NCBI GenBank assembly: GCA_947453195.1
Contig: CANGFO010000001.1
Span: 62,001 to 126,000 of the forward strand
Direction of reading: 5' to 3'
DNA from: Flavobacteriaceae bacterium
Lineage (GTDB): Bacteria; Bacteroidota; Bacteroidia; Flavobacteriales; Flavobacteriaceae
Length of the DNA: 64,000 nt
Shown: positions 52,123-61,172 of the stretch, in pieces
Layout: each line of letters starts with the position of its first letter
Numbering within the stretch: position 1 is the first letter of the stretch
Program-made: the position numbers and the translations under genes
The notes under the pieces: generated by a model
Databases searched by the model: none
What the model was told of the DNA's origin: nothing
What the model saw: the letters and a program-made list of their open reading frames with translations, nothing else

Positions 52123-53046
52123 TTGCGAAAAGAAGCAATAAAATCCAGATACGATAGAAAGTAATAATATTAATTCCTGTTTAAATTTACTCTGAAAATT
52201 TTCTACTGTGCTCGTTGCAATTATTGCCATTGGCAAGAAAGAAAACACCAAAATTTCATTGCTTTTATTAGCCGAAATTAAAAAAACAAGAATGCTTAAT
52301 ATTGTCCCAAAAAGGGCTTTTTTGTAGGAAGCTTGGAGATTTAATGGCTTATTTGGAATTGAAATAACAAATGGGAAAACAAAAAACGCCAAGAATACGG
52401 CAAAAATAGAAAAAGCTATGTTTTGAGTTTGACTTGTAAAATAATCGATCTTAAAACTCACTTCTCCTGAATGAAGAAAAGTAGTTAACACCGATTTATC
52501 GAATAAAAGGTCATAAAATATAAAAACCACTGCAAATGAAAAAAATGCCACAAAAGGAATTAACCAATTTCTATAATCTCTTGAAGCATTAAAAATAATG
52601 GAAATGTATACTAATATGATGAAAATTATAGCCCAATAATGAAACAAACTTGCTACGAAGATCCATAAGGAGGCATCAAATATTTTTTCTTTCGTAAATT
52701 TTAGTGTTTGAAGCGAAATCAATCTTCTCATGGATAATAAAACAAAGAAATTTGCTAAAAGCAAATTCATACTGCTGAATATCTTTGGAAAGAAGAGTAA
52801 GAAAAGGAAAAAATACAATATTGTATAAGAGCTTCCTTTTGTTAAAGCATTTTTTTTTACCATAAAATTGGAAAGAAATAATGACCCTAAAATCAGTGTT
52901 AAAGCACCTGCTTTTTTTATGATATCAGACCAAGTATTCATTCCGGTGGGATTGTGAAATTGATATACAAAAAACAAAATGATAGTTAAAATTCCTATCA
53001 AAGAATAATTAATTGGTGTAGATTTTTTAAAAATGCTTGTTATCAT
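52117..53046 (-). CDS. DUF6427-like membrane protein
   Basis: A 309-residue polytopic inner-membrane protein with about eight to nine helices, lacking recognisable catalytic motifs. By context (between upp and the DUF6341-purD pair) it matches the flavobacterial DUF6427 family. The C-terminal end (YCFFSQL) is encoded by DNA resembling the dispersed repeat, so the last residues may be a repeat-derived extension. Function unknown. Confidence 0.75.
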   Translation of the reverse strand: MITSIFKKSTPINYSLIGILTIILFFVYQFHNPTGMNTWSDIIKKAGALTLILGSLFLSNFMVKKNALTKGSSYTILYFFLFLLFFPKIFSSMNLLLANFFVLLSMRRLISLQTLKFTKEKIFDASLWIFVASLFHYWAIIFIILVYISIIFNASRDYRNWLIPFVAFFSFAVVFIFYDLLFDKSVLTTFLHSGEVSFKIDYFTSQTQNIAFSIFAVFLAFFVFPFVISIPNKPLNLQASYKKALFGTILSILVFLISANKSNEILVFSFLPMAIIATSTVENFQSKFKQELILLLSIVSGFYCFFSQL

Positions 53047-53058
53047 GAGTATATTTTA

Positions 53059-53066
53059 TACTTTTG
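53059..53066 (+). promoter_or_regulatory. -7 box of DUF6341 gene promoter
   Basis: TACTTTTG, an exact TAnnTTTG match, 52 bases before the ATG at 53119. Confidence 0.4.
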
Positions 53067-53118
53067 CGTTGTAAATATAACACTACATCCAATACAAAAA
53101 CAAATAAAACTTAATTAG

Positions 53119-53349
53119 ATGAAAGCATTTTTTGAAGCAATACAATCTCTTTTTGTAGATTTCTTATTCAAACCATTAGATTGGTTACGTGCATTAGAGT
53201 TAGATAATTGGTGGTTAGCTAATATTGTTAGCTGGACCTTAATGGCTGTATGTGCAAGATACGTTATCTATTGGTGCAAACAATTAACCATTCACCAAAA
53301 AAACAACGAAGAAAACCAAGATACTACGGCGCACTCTTTCTTAAAGTAA
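53119..53349 (+). CDS. DUF6341-like small protein
   Basis: A 76-residue protein with one to two hydrophobic or amphipathic helices (about 6-25 and 31-54, tryptophan-rich) and a charged C-terminal tail. It matches by position and length the flavobacterial DUF6341 family. It overlaps purD tail-to-tail by 9 bases. Function unknown. Confidence 0.75.
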   Translation: MKAFFEAIQSLFVDFLFKPLDWLRALELDNWWLANIVSWTLMAVCARYVIYWCKQLTIHQKNNEENQDTTAHSFLK

Positions 53350-54615
53350 GTCGAAACCGATATCTTTTCTATAATACATCTTATCAAAATGTAGTTTTTC
53401 TATGTTTTGATAAGATTTTTTTATGGCCTCTTGGAAATTATCTCCATATGAAGTAATTGCTATCACTCTACCTCCGTTGGTAACAACTTTGTCGTTTTCT
53501 AATTTAGTTCCGGCGTGAAATGCAATCGAATCTTGTATTTTTTCTAGTCCTGTAATTTCAAATCCTTTATCATAATCTTCGGGATATCCACCTGATACAA
53601 CCATAATAGTAGTGGCACTTCTTTCATCGATTTCTAACGAAACTTGATCTAAGGTTTGATTTGCAACTGCTTGAAATAACTCAACTAAATCGGATTTCAA
53701 TCTCGGAATTACAACTTCAGTTTCAGGATCTCCCATACGCACATTGTATTCAATAACTATAGGTTCTCCTTTTACATTGATTAATCCAATAAAAACAAAT
53801 CCTTTATATTCAATATTATCTTTTTGTAAACCTACAATAGTAGGTTTTACAATTCGGGTTTCAATTTTTTCTAATAAAATAGCGTCTGCAAAGGGCACTG
53901 GAGAAACAGCTCCCATTCCGCCGGTATTTAATCCGGTATCGCCTTCGCCAATTCGTTTATAATCTTTAGCCGTTGGAAGAATTTTGTAATTTTTCCCGTC
54001 TGTTAAAACAAAACAACTCAATTCAATTCCGTCAAGAAATTCTTCAATAACCACCTTAGCACTAGCATTACCAAATTTTTGGTGCACCAACATGTTGCGC
54101 AATTCGGTTTTGGCTTCCTCCAAATCTTGAATTATTAAAACGCCTTTTCCTGCTGCCAATCCATCTGCTTTTAATACAAATGGAGGCTGAAGCGTTTCTA
54201 AAAATTCACAGCCTTCTTCTACCGTTTCTTTGGTAAAACTATCATATGCGGCAGTTGGGATGTTGTTTTTTACAAGGAATTCTTTAGCAAATTCTTTACT
54301 TCCTTCAAGCTGTGCTCCAACTTTGGAAGGTCCAATAACAAGAATGTGATTTAGTGCAGCATCCGATTTGAAAAAATCGTAAATTCCTAACACCAATGGA
54401 TCTTCTGGGCCAACCACAACTAAATCTACTTTTTCTTGAATAGCGAATGTTTTTATAGCTTCAAAATCTGAAATGTTTAACGCTATGTTTTTAGCGATTG
54501 CTGCTGTACCTGCATTTCCAGGAGCAACAAAAAGTTTGGAACATTTAGAACTTTGTAACATTTTCCATGCTAATGCGTGTTCTCTTCCGCCAGATCCAAG
54601 TAGTAAAATTGTCAT
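53341..54615 (-). CDS. purD: Phosphoribosylamine-glycine ligase
   Basis: Third step of de novo purine synthesis: ATP-dependent joining of phosphoribosylamine and glycine. The N-terminal signature GSGGREHALAWKM, the ATP-grasp domain with FVLKADGLAAGKGVLI and the signature RMGDPETE are all present in a 424-residue chain. It has a TATTTTTG -7 box 24 bases upstream and is monocistronic here. Confidence 0.97.
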   Translation of the reverse strand: MTILLLGSGGREHALAWKMLQSSKCSKLFVAPGNAGTAAIAKNIALNISDFEAIKTFAIQEKVDLVVVGPEDPLVLGIYDFFKSDAALNHILVIGPSKVGAQLEGSKEFAKEFLVKNNIPTAAYDSFTKETVEEGCEFLETLQPPFVLKADGLAAGKGVLIIQDLEEAKTELRNMLVHQKFGNASAKVVIEEFLDGIELSCFVLTDGKNYKILPTAKDYKRIGEGDTGLNTGGMGAVSPVPFADAILLEKIETRIVKPTIVGLQKDNIEYKGFVFIGLINVKGEPIVIEYNVRMGDPETEVVIPRLKSDLVELFQAVANQTLDQVSLEIDERSATTIMVVSGGYPEDYDKGFEITGLEKIQDSIAFHAGTKLENDKVVTNGGRVIAITSYGDNFQEAIKKSYQNIEKLHFDKMYYRKDIGFDLL

Positions 54616-54639
54616 TGTGTTGTGCTATAAGTTGTGGTG

Positions 54640-54647
54640 CAAAAATA
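54640..54647 (-). promoter_or_regulatory. -7 box of purD promoter
   Basis: TATTTTTG on the minus strand, an exact TAnnTTTG match, 24 bases before the purD ATG. Confidence 0.45.
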
Positions 54648-54679
54648 GAATATTCAAGATTACTAAATTTGAAAAAAAA

Positions 54680-54708
54680 TTGTTTTTTAATTTTTTTAGC
54701 TAAATTTG
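54680..54708 (+). promoter_or_regulatory. Promoter of Asp-box T9SS cargo gene
   Basis: TTG (54680-54682), 18-base spacer, TAAATTTG (54701-54708), a full Bacteroidota-type promoter 21 bases before the ATG at 54730. Confidence 0.6.
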
Positions 54709-54729
54709 TTTAAACTTTAATACTTCATT

Positions 54730-56073
54730 ATGAAAAAATTATTACTTACCTTATTACTTATTGCCTCCTCATCGACTTTTGCTCAGTCTTGGGATACCCA
54801 GGTTTCTGGATTTGCAAGTGCATCTAGAGGAATTAGCAAATTAGAAATTATTGATGCAAATACCGTATGGGGATTAGCCTATGACGGATCTGCTACAGGT
54901 GCAAATGTTCAGGAATTTACTCGTACTACAAATGGTGGTGCGACATGGACTCCAGGAACAATTAATGTTGGAAACACTGCTCTAGCAATTGGAAACCTAT
55001 CTGCTATAAGTGCTACTACTGCTTGGGTTTCTGCATTTGACTCTACTGCTGGATTAGGAAGCATCTGGAAAACAACTGATGCTGGTGTGACTTGGGCGCA
55101 ACAAAATGCAGGGTCTTTTTCGACTGCAGCCTCTTCATGGATAGACGGGGTTCACTTTTTTGACGCTAATAATGGATTGGCATTTGGAGATCCTGTTGGA
55201 ACTACATTTGAAATTTACACTACAAATGATGGTGGTACTACTTGGACACCGGCTACTAGCCCTGCTATTGTTACAGGAGAATATGGTTATTCTGGGAACT
55301 TTGTAGCGGCCGGAAATTCATTGTGGTTTACAACTAGCAAAGGTAAAATATACAAAACCACTGATAAAGGACTTACTTGGACAAAACTAAGTTCTCCATT
55401 AAACGATTTTGGTGCTCAAGTAACTACAACACACATTGGAAGCCTTTACTTTACAGATGATAATACCGGCATCATTGTAGGGGCAAAAAATTACTCTTCA
55501 ACAGCCGGAACTGGAACTTTTAAAATCTACACTACAACAAATGGAGGGACTACATGGTCTACAGGTGTAACATATACAGGGTTTAGAAACATATGCTACA
55601 TTCCCGGCACAACTAAATTAGTTGCTACTTCTGCCTTAACTACAACCGCAACAAGTGATGGATCATCCTATAGTACAGACAATGGAGTAACTTGGACTAC
55701 AATTGAAACCGGAACTCAAAGACTTCCTCCTGCATTTTTAAATGAAACAACCGGCTGGTGTGGCGGATTTAATTCTGATCCTTTTACAGGTGGAGTTTTT
55801 AAATTTAATGGAAGTTTATTTAACCCAACATTTGCTGGCACAAAAAGCTTTGTGGTTGCTCCAAATCCAGTTAATTCAATAGTTTCTATTTCTTCTTCAT
55901 TAGTAGACTCTTATTCATTGAAAGTTTTAGATTTAACTGGGAAAACAATTCTAGAAAAAGAATTAAATGGCATAGAAAATACATTGGATATTTCTGCATT
56001 AAACTCTGGAATGTATTTCTTTAATTTCACTTCAGATTCTAAATCAGAAACTGTAAAAATTATTAAAAATTAA
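54730..56073 (+). CDS. Secreted Asp-box (BNR/YCF48-like) repeat protein with T9SS sorting domain
   Basis: A 447-residue exported protein. The signal peptide ends at about SSTFAQ. At least six Asp-box-like motifs (TTNGGATWTPG, TTDAGVTWAQQ, TNDGGTTWTPA, TTDKGLTWTKL, TTNGGTTWSTG, STDNGVTWTTI) suggest a beta-propeller like YCF48/photosystem assembly or sialidase-like repeats. The C-terminal APNPVNSIVSISSS ... NSGMYFFNFTSDS ... IIKN is a type A T9SS sorting domain. It has its own promoter and terminator. Function unknown; glycan or protein binding is likely. Confidence 0.9.
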   Translation: MKKLLLTLLLIASSSTFAQSWDTQVSGFASASRGISKLEIIDANTVWGLAYDGSATGANVQEFTRTTNGGATWTPGTINVGNTALAIGNLSAISATTAWVSAFDSTAGLGSIWKTTDAGVTWAQQNAGSFSTAASSWIDGVHFFDANNGLAFGDPVGTTFEIYTTNDGGTTWTPATSPAIVTGEYGYSGNFVAAGNSLWFTTSKGKIYKTTDKGLTWTKLSSPLNDFGAQVTTTHIGSLYFTDDNTGIIVGAKNYSSTAGTGTFKIYTTTNGGTTWSTGVTYTGFRNICYIPGTTKLVATSALTTTATSDGSSYSTDNGVTWTTIETGTQRLPPAFLNETTGWCGGFNSDPFTGGVFKFNGSLFNPTFAGTKSFVVAPNPVNSIVSISSSLVDSYSLKVLDLTGKTILEKELNGIENTLDISALNSGMYFFNFTSDSKSETVKIIKN

Positions 56074-56094
56074 TTCTAAATAAATAGTATTTTT

Positions 56095-56125
56095 AAGGGC
56101 TGACTTTTGTTAGCCCTTTTTTATT
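56095..56125 (+). terminator. Terminator after T9SS cargo gene
   Basis: AAGGGCT/AGCCCTT stem with a 10-base loop followed by TTTTTATT. Confidence 0.8.
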
Positions 56126-56132
56126 TAAAACT

Positions 56133-57440
56133 ATGTTTTCAATTTTTAATTTATCCCTTTTTTTAAATGGCTTTCCAATCAAGAAGGCACAAAAAAATTT
56201 AAAAAAAATACAAGCTATTTCAGAAGTAGATTTTGAAAAATATGTTATGGATAAAAGGGAAGAAATTGTGAACTTCCATTTAAAAAATAACCGCTTTTAT
56301 TCTGAATTCGTGGGCAAAAACGAATTCGAAAATTGGGAAGCGCTCCCAATAATGACAAAAAAAGAGCTTCAAAAACCACTTCAAAGCAGACTATCCAAAG
56401 GATATAAAGAAAAATATTATTTCAATAAAACTTCTGGTTCTAGCGGAATTCCTTTTGTTTTTGCAAAAAATATGTACTCCCATGCGCTAACTTGGGCTGT
56501 AATTCAAGATCGGTTTGGATGGTTTGGAATAAATTTTAATTCCTATTTACAGGCGCGTTTTTATGGAATTCCTTTAGATTTTATTGGAAACACCAAAGAA
56601 CGTATCAAAGATTTCTTTAGTAATAGATATCGGTTTCCAGTTTTTGATTTATCCGATGCTTTTATGGAATCGGTGGTTGCTGCATTTCAAAAAAAGCACT
56701 TTCAATACATCAATGGGTACACTTCTTCAATTGTATTATTTGCAAAATATTTGAAGAAAAAAAATATACAATTAATAACTATTTGTCCCAGTTTGAAATA
56801 TTGTGTAGTTACTTCTGAAATGCTTTTTGAAGAAGATAAAATCCTTTTAGAATCTCAATTTGGAGTTCCAGTAATTAACGAATATGGCGCTTCTGAACTG
56901 GATCTTATTGCGTTTACAAATATTCAAAAGGAATGGCAAGTCAATTCGGAGACCTTATTTGTAGAGATTTTAGATGAAAACAATAGGATCGTACCTAACG
57001 GAAAAGAAGGTAGGATTGTAATAACTTCATTATACAATAAAGCACATCCTTTTATAAGATATGAGATAGGCGATATTGGAATTTTAGAGGGAAAAAGCAC
57101 ATTAAAAAAGCCTATTCTGAAAAAATTAATTGGAAGAACAAATGATGTAGCAATGCTTCCAAGTGGGAAAAAAACTCCTGGATTAACTTTTTATTATATT
57201 ACAAAAAGCATCATTGAAGACGACGGAAATGTAAAAGAATTTGTTGTCAAACAAACCAAAATAGATACCTTTGAAATTGAATATTGTAGCGAAGTAGAAT
57301 TGTCTGAAAAGAAATTAGAAACCATTAAATTGGCTATTACAAACTATCTAGAATCGGGATTGAATTTTACCTTTCATAGAAAAGATAATATAGAACGTAG
57401 TCCGAGTGGGAAACTAAAACAATTTGTTTCTGTAGTTTGA
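56133..57440 (+). CDS. CapK/PaaK-like adenylate-forming enzyme
   Basis: A 435-residue protein of the phenylacetate-CoA ligase-like AMP-forming superfamily. The P-loop-like KTSGSSGIPFVF and the acceptor-side YGASELDLIAF and RYEIGDIG motifs are typical of this group. In polysaccharide loci such CapK-like proteins are common but their acceptor is unknown; they may activate an acid that decorates the glycan. It opens the polysaccharide run, just after the terminator of the cargo gene. Confidence 0.85.
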   Translation: MFSIFNLSLFLNGFPIKKAQKNLKKIQAISEVDFEKYVMDKREEIVNFHLKNNRFYSEFVGKNEFENWEALPIMTKKELQKPLQSRLSKGYKEKYYFNKTSGSSGIPFVFAKNMYSHALTWAVIQDRFGWFGINFNSYLQARFYGIPLDFIGNTKERIKDFFSNRYRFPVFDLSDAFMESVVAAFQKKHFQYINGYTSSIVLFAKYLKKKNIQLITICPSLKYCVVTSEMLFEEDKILLESQFGVPVINEYGASELDLIAFTNIQKEWQVNSETLFVEILDENNRIVPNGKEGRIVITSLYNKAHPFIRYEIGDIGILEGKSTLKKPILKKLIGRTNDVAMLPSGKKTPGLTFYYITKSIIEDDGNVKEFVVKQTKIDTFEIEYCSEVELSEKKLETIKLAITNYLESGLNFTFHRKDNIERSPSGKLKQFVSVV

Positions 57441-57487
57441 GAATTTTGCTCTAAAGAAAGTATAAATTAATTGAAGGAATAGATAGC

Positions 57488-57508
57488 ATCGATCCTCGCA
57501 ATGACAAA
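57488..57508. repeat. Dispersed repeat fragment before wecB
   Basis: ATCGATCCTCGCAATGACAAA is the reverse complement of the end of the GTCATTGCGAGG-type element. It ends 2 bases before the wecB ATG, so it forms that gene's ribosome-binding region. Confidence 0.55.
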
Positions 57509-57510
57509 AA

Positions 57511-58596
57511 ATGAAAATTACCCTAATTGCTGGCGCTAGACCAAATTTTATTAAAATTGCACCCATCATCAAAGCGATTGAAAAAAAACAATCGGAAGGG
57601 GCAACAACTTCCTTCAGACTCGTACATACGGGCCAGCATTACGATAAAGCATTAAGTGACACTTTTTTTGAAGAATTAAATATTCCAGCCCCTCATATAA
57701 ATTTAAATGTAAAAAGCGGCTCACAAGCAGAACAGACTGCTGCGATAATGATAGCATTTGAAAAAGAATTAATGTCAAATCCATGCGATTTGGTTTTGGT
57801 AGTTGGTGATGTAAATTCTACAATGGCTTGTGCAATAGTGGCCAAAAAAATGAATATTAAAGTGGCTCATGTAGAGGCAGGAATTCGATCTGGAGACTTA
57901 ACCATGCCCGAAGAAATAAACCGAATTGTAACGGATAGCATCACCGATTATTTCTTCACTACCTCGACAAAAGCAGGTGAAAATCTAATAAAAAATGGGG
58001 CTTTACCAGCTAACATTCATTTTGTTGGTAATGTTATGATTGACACTTTATTTCAAAATTTAGATAGAATAACTGCTCCAAATTTTTGGAATGAATACCA
58101 ATTAGAGTCAAAAAACTATTTGCTTTTAACACTTCACCGCCCTTCCAATGTGGATGAAGAGAAATCACTTTTTGATTTATTAAAAGGAATTGACGCAATG
58201 GCTAGAGATAAGAAAATAATTTTTCCGATTCATCCAAGAACAAAAGCAATTATTGGAGATAAAAATCTAGAATTAAAAAACATCCTATTAGTAGAGCCTC
58301 AAGGGTATTTAAATTTTATATATTTAATCAGAAATTGTTTAGCTGTAATTACTGATTCGGGTGGGATTTCTGAAGAAACAACGGTATTGGGAATTCCTTG
58401 TTTTACCATGAGAACTACAACCGAAAGACCGGAAACGATCTCTGTTGGAACAAATACATTGGTTGGAAATTCACTTGAAAATTTGGTAAAAAGTTATTCA
58501 GATTTCTTGCAGAATGAAATCAAACAATTTGGAATTCCAGCGCTTTGGGATGGAAAAGCATCTGAACGTATTATAGATTTACTATTAAAAAAATAA
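57511..58596 (+). CDS. wecB: UDP-N-acetylglucosamine 2-epimerase
   Basis: Non-hydrolysing epimerase converting UDP-GlcNAc to UDP-ManNAc for surface polysaccharides. The N-terminal GARPNFIKIAPII, HVEAGIRSGDLTMPEEINR and the C-terminal TDSGGISEETTVLGIPCFTMR are diagnostic. Length is 361 residues. It has a repeat fragment just upstream of its ATG. Confidence 0.95.
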   Translation: MKITLIAGARPNFIKIAPIIKAIEKKQSEGATTSFRLVHTGQHYDKALSDTFFEELNIPAPHINLNVKSGSQAEQTAAIMIAFEKELMSNPCDLVLVVGDVNSTMACAIVAKKMNIKVAHVEAGIRSGDLTMPEEINRIVTDSITDYFFTTSTKAGENLIKNGALPANIHFVGNVMIDTLFQNLDRITAPNFWNEYQLESKNYLLLTLHRPSNVDEEKSLFDLLKGIDAMARDKKIIFPIHPRTKAIIGDKNLELKNILLVEPQGYLNFIYLIRNCLAVITDSGGISEETTVLGIPCFTMRTTTERPETISVGTNTLVGNSLENLVKSYSDFLQNEIKQFGIPALWDGKASERIIDLLLKK

Positions 58597-58607
58597 TACC
58601 CAATTTT

Positions 58608-58628
58608 AGATTCCTACCGAATGACAAA
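58608..58628. repeat. Short dispersed palindromic repeat, second copy
   Basis: AGATTCCTACCGAATGACAAA resembles the copy at 28558-28580 (GATTCCTTCGGAATGACAAA) with two changes in the loop region. It ends 13 bases before the GT4 ATG. Confidence 0.5.
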
Positions 58629-58641
58629 AGAGTGAGAAAAA

Positions 58642-59823
58642 ATGGAAGAACTATTAATTATTACCAATTATTATCCTCCTGAAAAAGGTGCTGCTGCCAA
58701 TAGAATGGAGCAGTTGGCATTAAAATTAAATCAAAATAACTACGCTGTATTTGTAGTTTGCCCATTAGGAAATTATCCCGAGGGCAAATTATTTCAAGAA
58801 TATAAAGGCAAATTTTCAATAAAAGAAAACCGAAAAGGAATTGCAGTTAAACGATTATGGATTTACCCGAGTGTGAGTAAAAACGTATTGATTCGGGTAT
58901 TTTCGGTTTTATCTTTTTCAATTGGATTATTTTTTTATTTGCTATTTAAAAAAACACCACGCAAAGTTTTGGTCCAATCTCCACCTCTTTTGCTTTCTTT
59001 TATTTCTGTTTTTGTTCTTTCATTAAAAAAGAAGAAAATAATAGTAAATGTTTCCGATTTATGGCCTTTGGCAGCTATTGAATTAAATGCGATGAAAGAA
59101 GATTCTTTTTCTCATAAACTCTCCTTATTTATGGAGCGTTACATTTATAAAAAAGCTTCTGTTTTACTTGGGCAATCCAATGAAATTATAGAACATATTC
59201 ATTCTGTTTTTCCTGAAAAAAATTGCTTTTTATACCGCAATTTTCCAGATCAAAATAATTCATTAATAGAACCCAAAGAAGAAGGGCAGCCTATTAAAAT
59301 CTTTTATGCCGGTCTATTAGGTATTGCTCAAGGGGTATTGGAATTGTGTAAGAAAATAGATTGGAAAACACACAATGTAGAATTTCATATTTATGGTGAT
59401 GGTGCAGAAAAACAAGAAATAAATAATCTTATTTTATCTGGAGAACTTAAAAATGTCTTTTTTTACGGTATAGTAAATCGAGAAGTGCTTCATGAAAAAA
59501 TTAAAGCTTATGATGTTGCTTTAGTACCTTTAAAAGCGAGAATTTATGGTTCGGTTCCGTCAAAAATATTTGAGTATTCAAGCCTTGGATTTCCAATTCT
59601 ATACTTTGGTGGCGGCGAAGGAGAAAAGCTCGTAGCAGAAAATAATTTGGGATGGGTGGCAAAAGTTGGTAATTATTCCGAAATAAATTCAACAATAACC
59701 ACCATTTCTAAATTAACAAAAACGGAGCTATTTGAAATGAAAAAAGAGGTGTTAGAAACTTCTAAAAAAGCTTTTGATTTGGATAAGCAAATGAAATTCT
59801 TATTAAGTGAAAAGGCTTTTTAG
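58642..59823 (+). CDS. Glycosyltransferase family 4 (WbuB-like)
   Basis: A 393-residue GT-B glycosyltransferase. The N-terminal NYYPPEKGAAANRMEQLA and the LGIAQGVLELCKK and VPLKARIYGSVPSKIFEYSSLG donor-binding region (with the family E-x7-E type glutamates) fit GT4. A hydrophobic stretch (about 88-125) probably binds the membrane, as in WbuB-type L-fucosamine transferases. The sugar is not known. It overlaps the sugar transferase gene tail-to-tail by 4 bases. Confidence 0.88.
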   Translation: MEELLIITNYYPPEKGAAANRMEQLALKLNQNNYAVFVVCPLGNYPEGKLFQEYKGKFSIKENRKGIAVKRLWIYPSVSKNVLIRVFSVLSFSIGLFFYLLFKKTPRKVLVQSPPLLLSFISVFVLSLKKKKIIVNVSDLWPLAAIELNAMKEDSFSHKLSLFMERYIYKKASVLLGQSNEIIEHIHSVFPEKNCFLYRNFPDQNNSLIEPKEEGQPIKIFYAGLLGIAQGVLELCKKIDWKTHNVEFHIYGDGAEKQEINNLILSGELKNVFFYGIVNREVLHEKIKAYDVALVPLKARIYGSVPSKIFEYSSLGFPILYFGGGEGEKLVAENNLGWVAKVGNYSEINSTITTISKLTKTELFEMKKEVLETSKKAFDLDKQMKFLLSEKAF

Positions 59824-61172
59824 TAGGCTTTTTCCTCGCCTCTTATTGTATTGATTACCGTTAGGAATACTATTTTAATATCTAAAAATAGGGTCCAATT
59901 TTCTAAATAAAAAATATCATATTTTACTCGGTTTATAATGTCTGTTTCAGACTCTACTTCTCCTCTATAACCATTTGTTTGAGCCAACCCTGTTATTCCG
60001 GGTTTAATAAAATGACGCACCATAAACTTGTCCACTTTTTTTGCATACATTTCGGTATGACTAACCATATGTGGTCTTGGGCCTACAACCGACATCTCCC
60101 CTAAGAACACATTAAAAAATTGAGGTAATTCATCAATACTAGTCTTTCTAATGAATTTGCCTATTTTGGTAATTCTTGGGTCGTTTTTAGAAACCTGTTC
60201 TATATCAGCTATTTCATTTATTGTCATGGATCTGAATTTATAGCAATCAAATTCATGATAGTTAAGTCCATTTCTCTTTTGTTTAAAAAATATTGGCCCT
60301 TTAGATTCTAACTTTATGAATATAGCTAGTATTGGTATTAACCATGAAAGGAGTCCAACAATGATTAAGCTTGAAAAAAGTAAATCAAATATTCTTTTGA
60401 TAATTTTATTAGCCGTATCATCTAATGCAATATTTCTTAATGATACGATTGGGATGTAACCATAATAATCCAGCTTTAAATTTCTGGCGGTTACTTCTTT
60501 CTCGTCGGGTAGGAATTTTAATGTTTTTAAATTATTGTCAGCAAAATCAATGAAATTATTTACATCGGTGTTGGATAAATCAGAGAGTGCACAATAGATT
60601 TCATCAATTCTATTTTCTAAAACAAACTTAAAACACTCCTGAATTTTTTCTTTTTTATTTGATTGCAAATCAAATAATTTTAAGTGTTTGTAGCCATAAT
60701 TTGGATTATCATTGAAAAATTCAACAAGATGATTTGTGTTTTTTTCTTCTCCAACAATTACAACTCTTCTAAAATTTCCACCATATACTACCCTGAATTT
60801 TCTTAAAAAATAATAAATGAATAATTTTTCAAAAGCTATTAATCCCATAGCTATTGATATGAACTTTATTATTATTGAGGGTTCTGAAAATTTTAGAAAA
60901 TATCCAATGTATGCAAAATTCACAAGTATAAATGCAGCATATTGTTTCCCAATTTTCTCAATAATTTCTGAAGATTTTGTAAATCGATATACTTCATAAA
61001 AACCTACATTCCATGAAATAAGAATCCAAGAAAAAGAAATGAAAAAATGATAATAAACCCCATTTAAAGTATTTATTAATAGGATATTTGCTAATAAATT
61101 AATTATTAATAAATCCAGCAAATAGGAAAAGGGTCTTATGTATACGGAAAATCTTCCGGTATGTCTTTGCAC
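59820..61172 (-). CDS. Polyprenyl-phosphate glycosylphosphotransferase (WcaJ/WbaP-like)
   Basis: A 450-residue integral membrane enzyme that starts glycan synthesis by transferring a sugar-1-phosphate to undecaprenyl phosphate. Four to five N-terminal helices (about 15-140), a CoA-binding-like middle domain (about 145-265), then the catalytic PHPT domain with KRIFDLLFSSLIIVGLL, CYKFRSMT, KTSIDELPQFFNV and VVGPRPH. The first sugar is probably glucose or galactose. It is divergent in direction from the CapK-GT4 genes. Confidence 0.93.
   Translation of the reverse strand: MQRHTGRFSVYIRPFSYLLDLLIINLLANILLINTLNGVYYHFFISFSWILISWNVGFYEVYRFTKSSEIIEKIGKQYAAFILVNFAYIGYFLKFSEPSIIIKFISIAMGLIAFEKLFIYYFLRKFRVVYGGNFRRVVIVGEEKNTNHLVEFFNDNPNYGYKHLKLFDLQSNKKEKIQECFKFVLENRIDEIYCALSDLSNTDVNNFIDFADNNLKTLKFLPDEKEVTARNLKLDYYGYIPIVSLRNIALDDTANKIIKRIFDLLFSSLIIVGLLSWLIPILAIFIKLESKGPIFFKQKRNGLNYHEFDCYKFRSMTINEIADIEQVSKNDPRITKIGKFIRKTSIDELPQFFNVFLGEMSVVGPRPHMVSHTEMYAKKVDKFMVRHFIKPGITGLAQTNGYRGEVESETDIINRVKYDIFYLENWTLFLDIKIVFLTVINTIRGEEKAY

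Noticed and set aside
57501-57510. ATG in the repeat just before wecB
   Set aside because: It is in a different frame from wecB and is soon closed.
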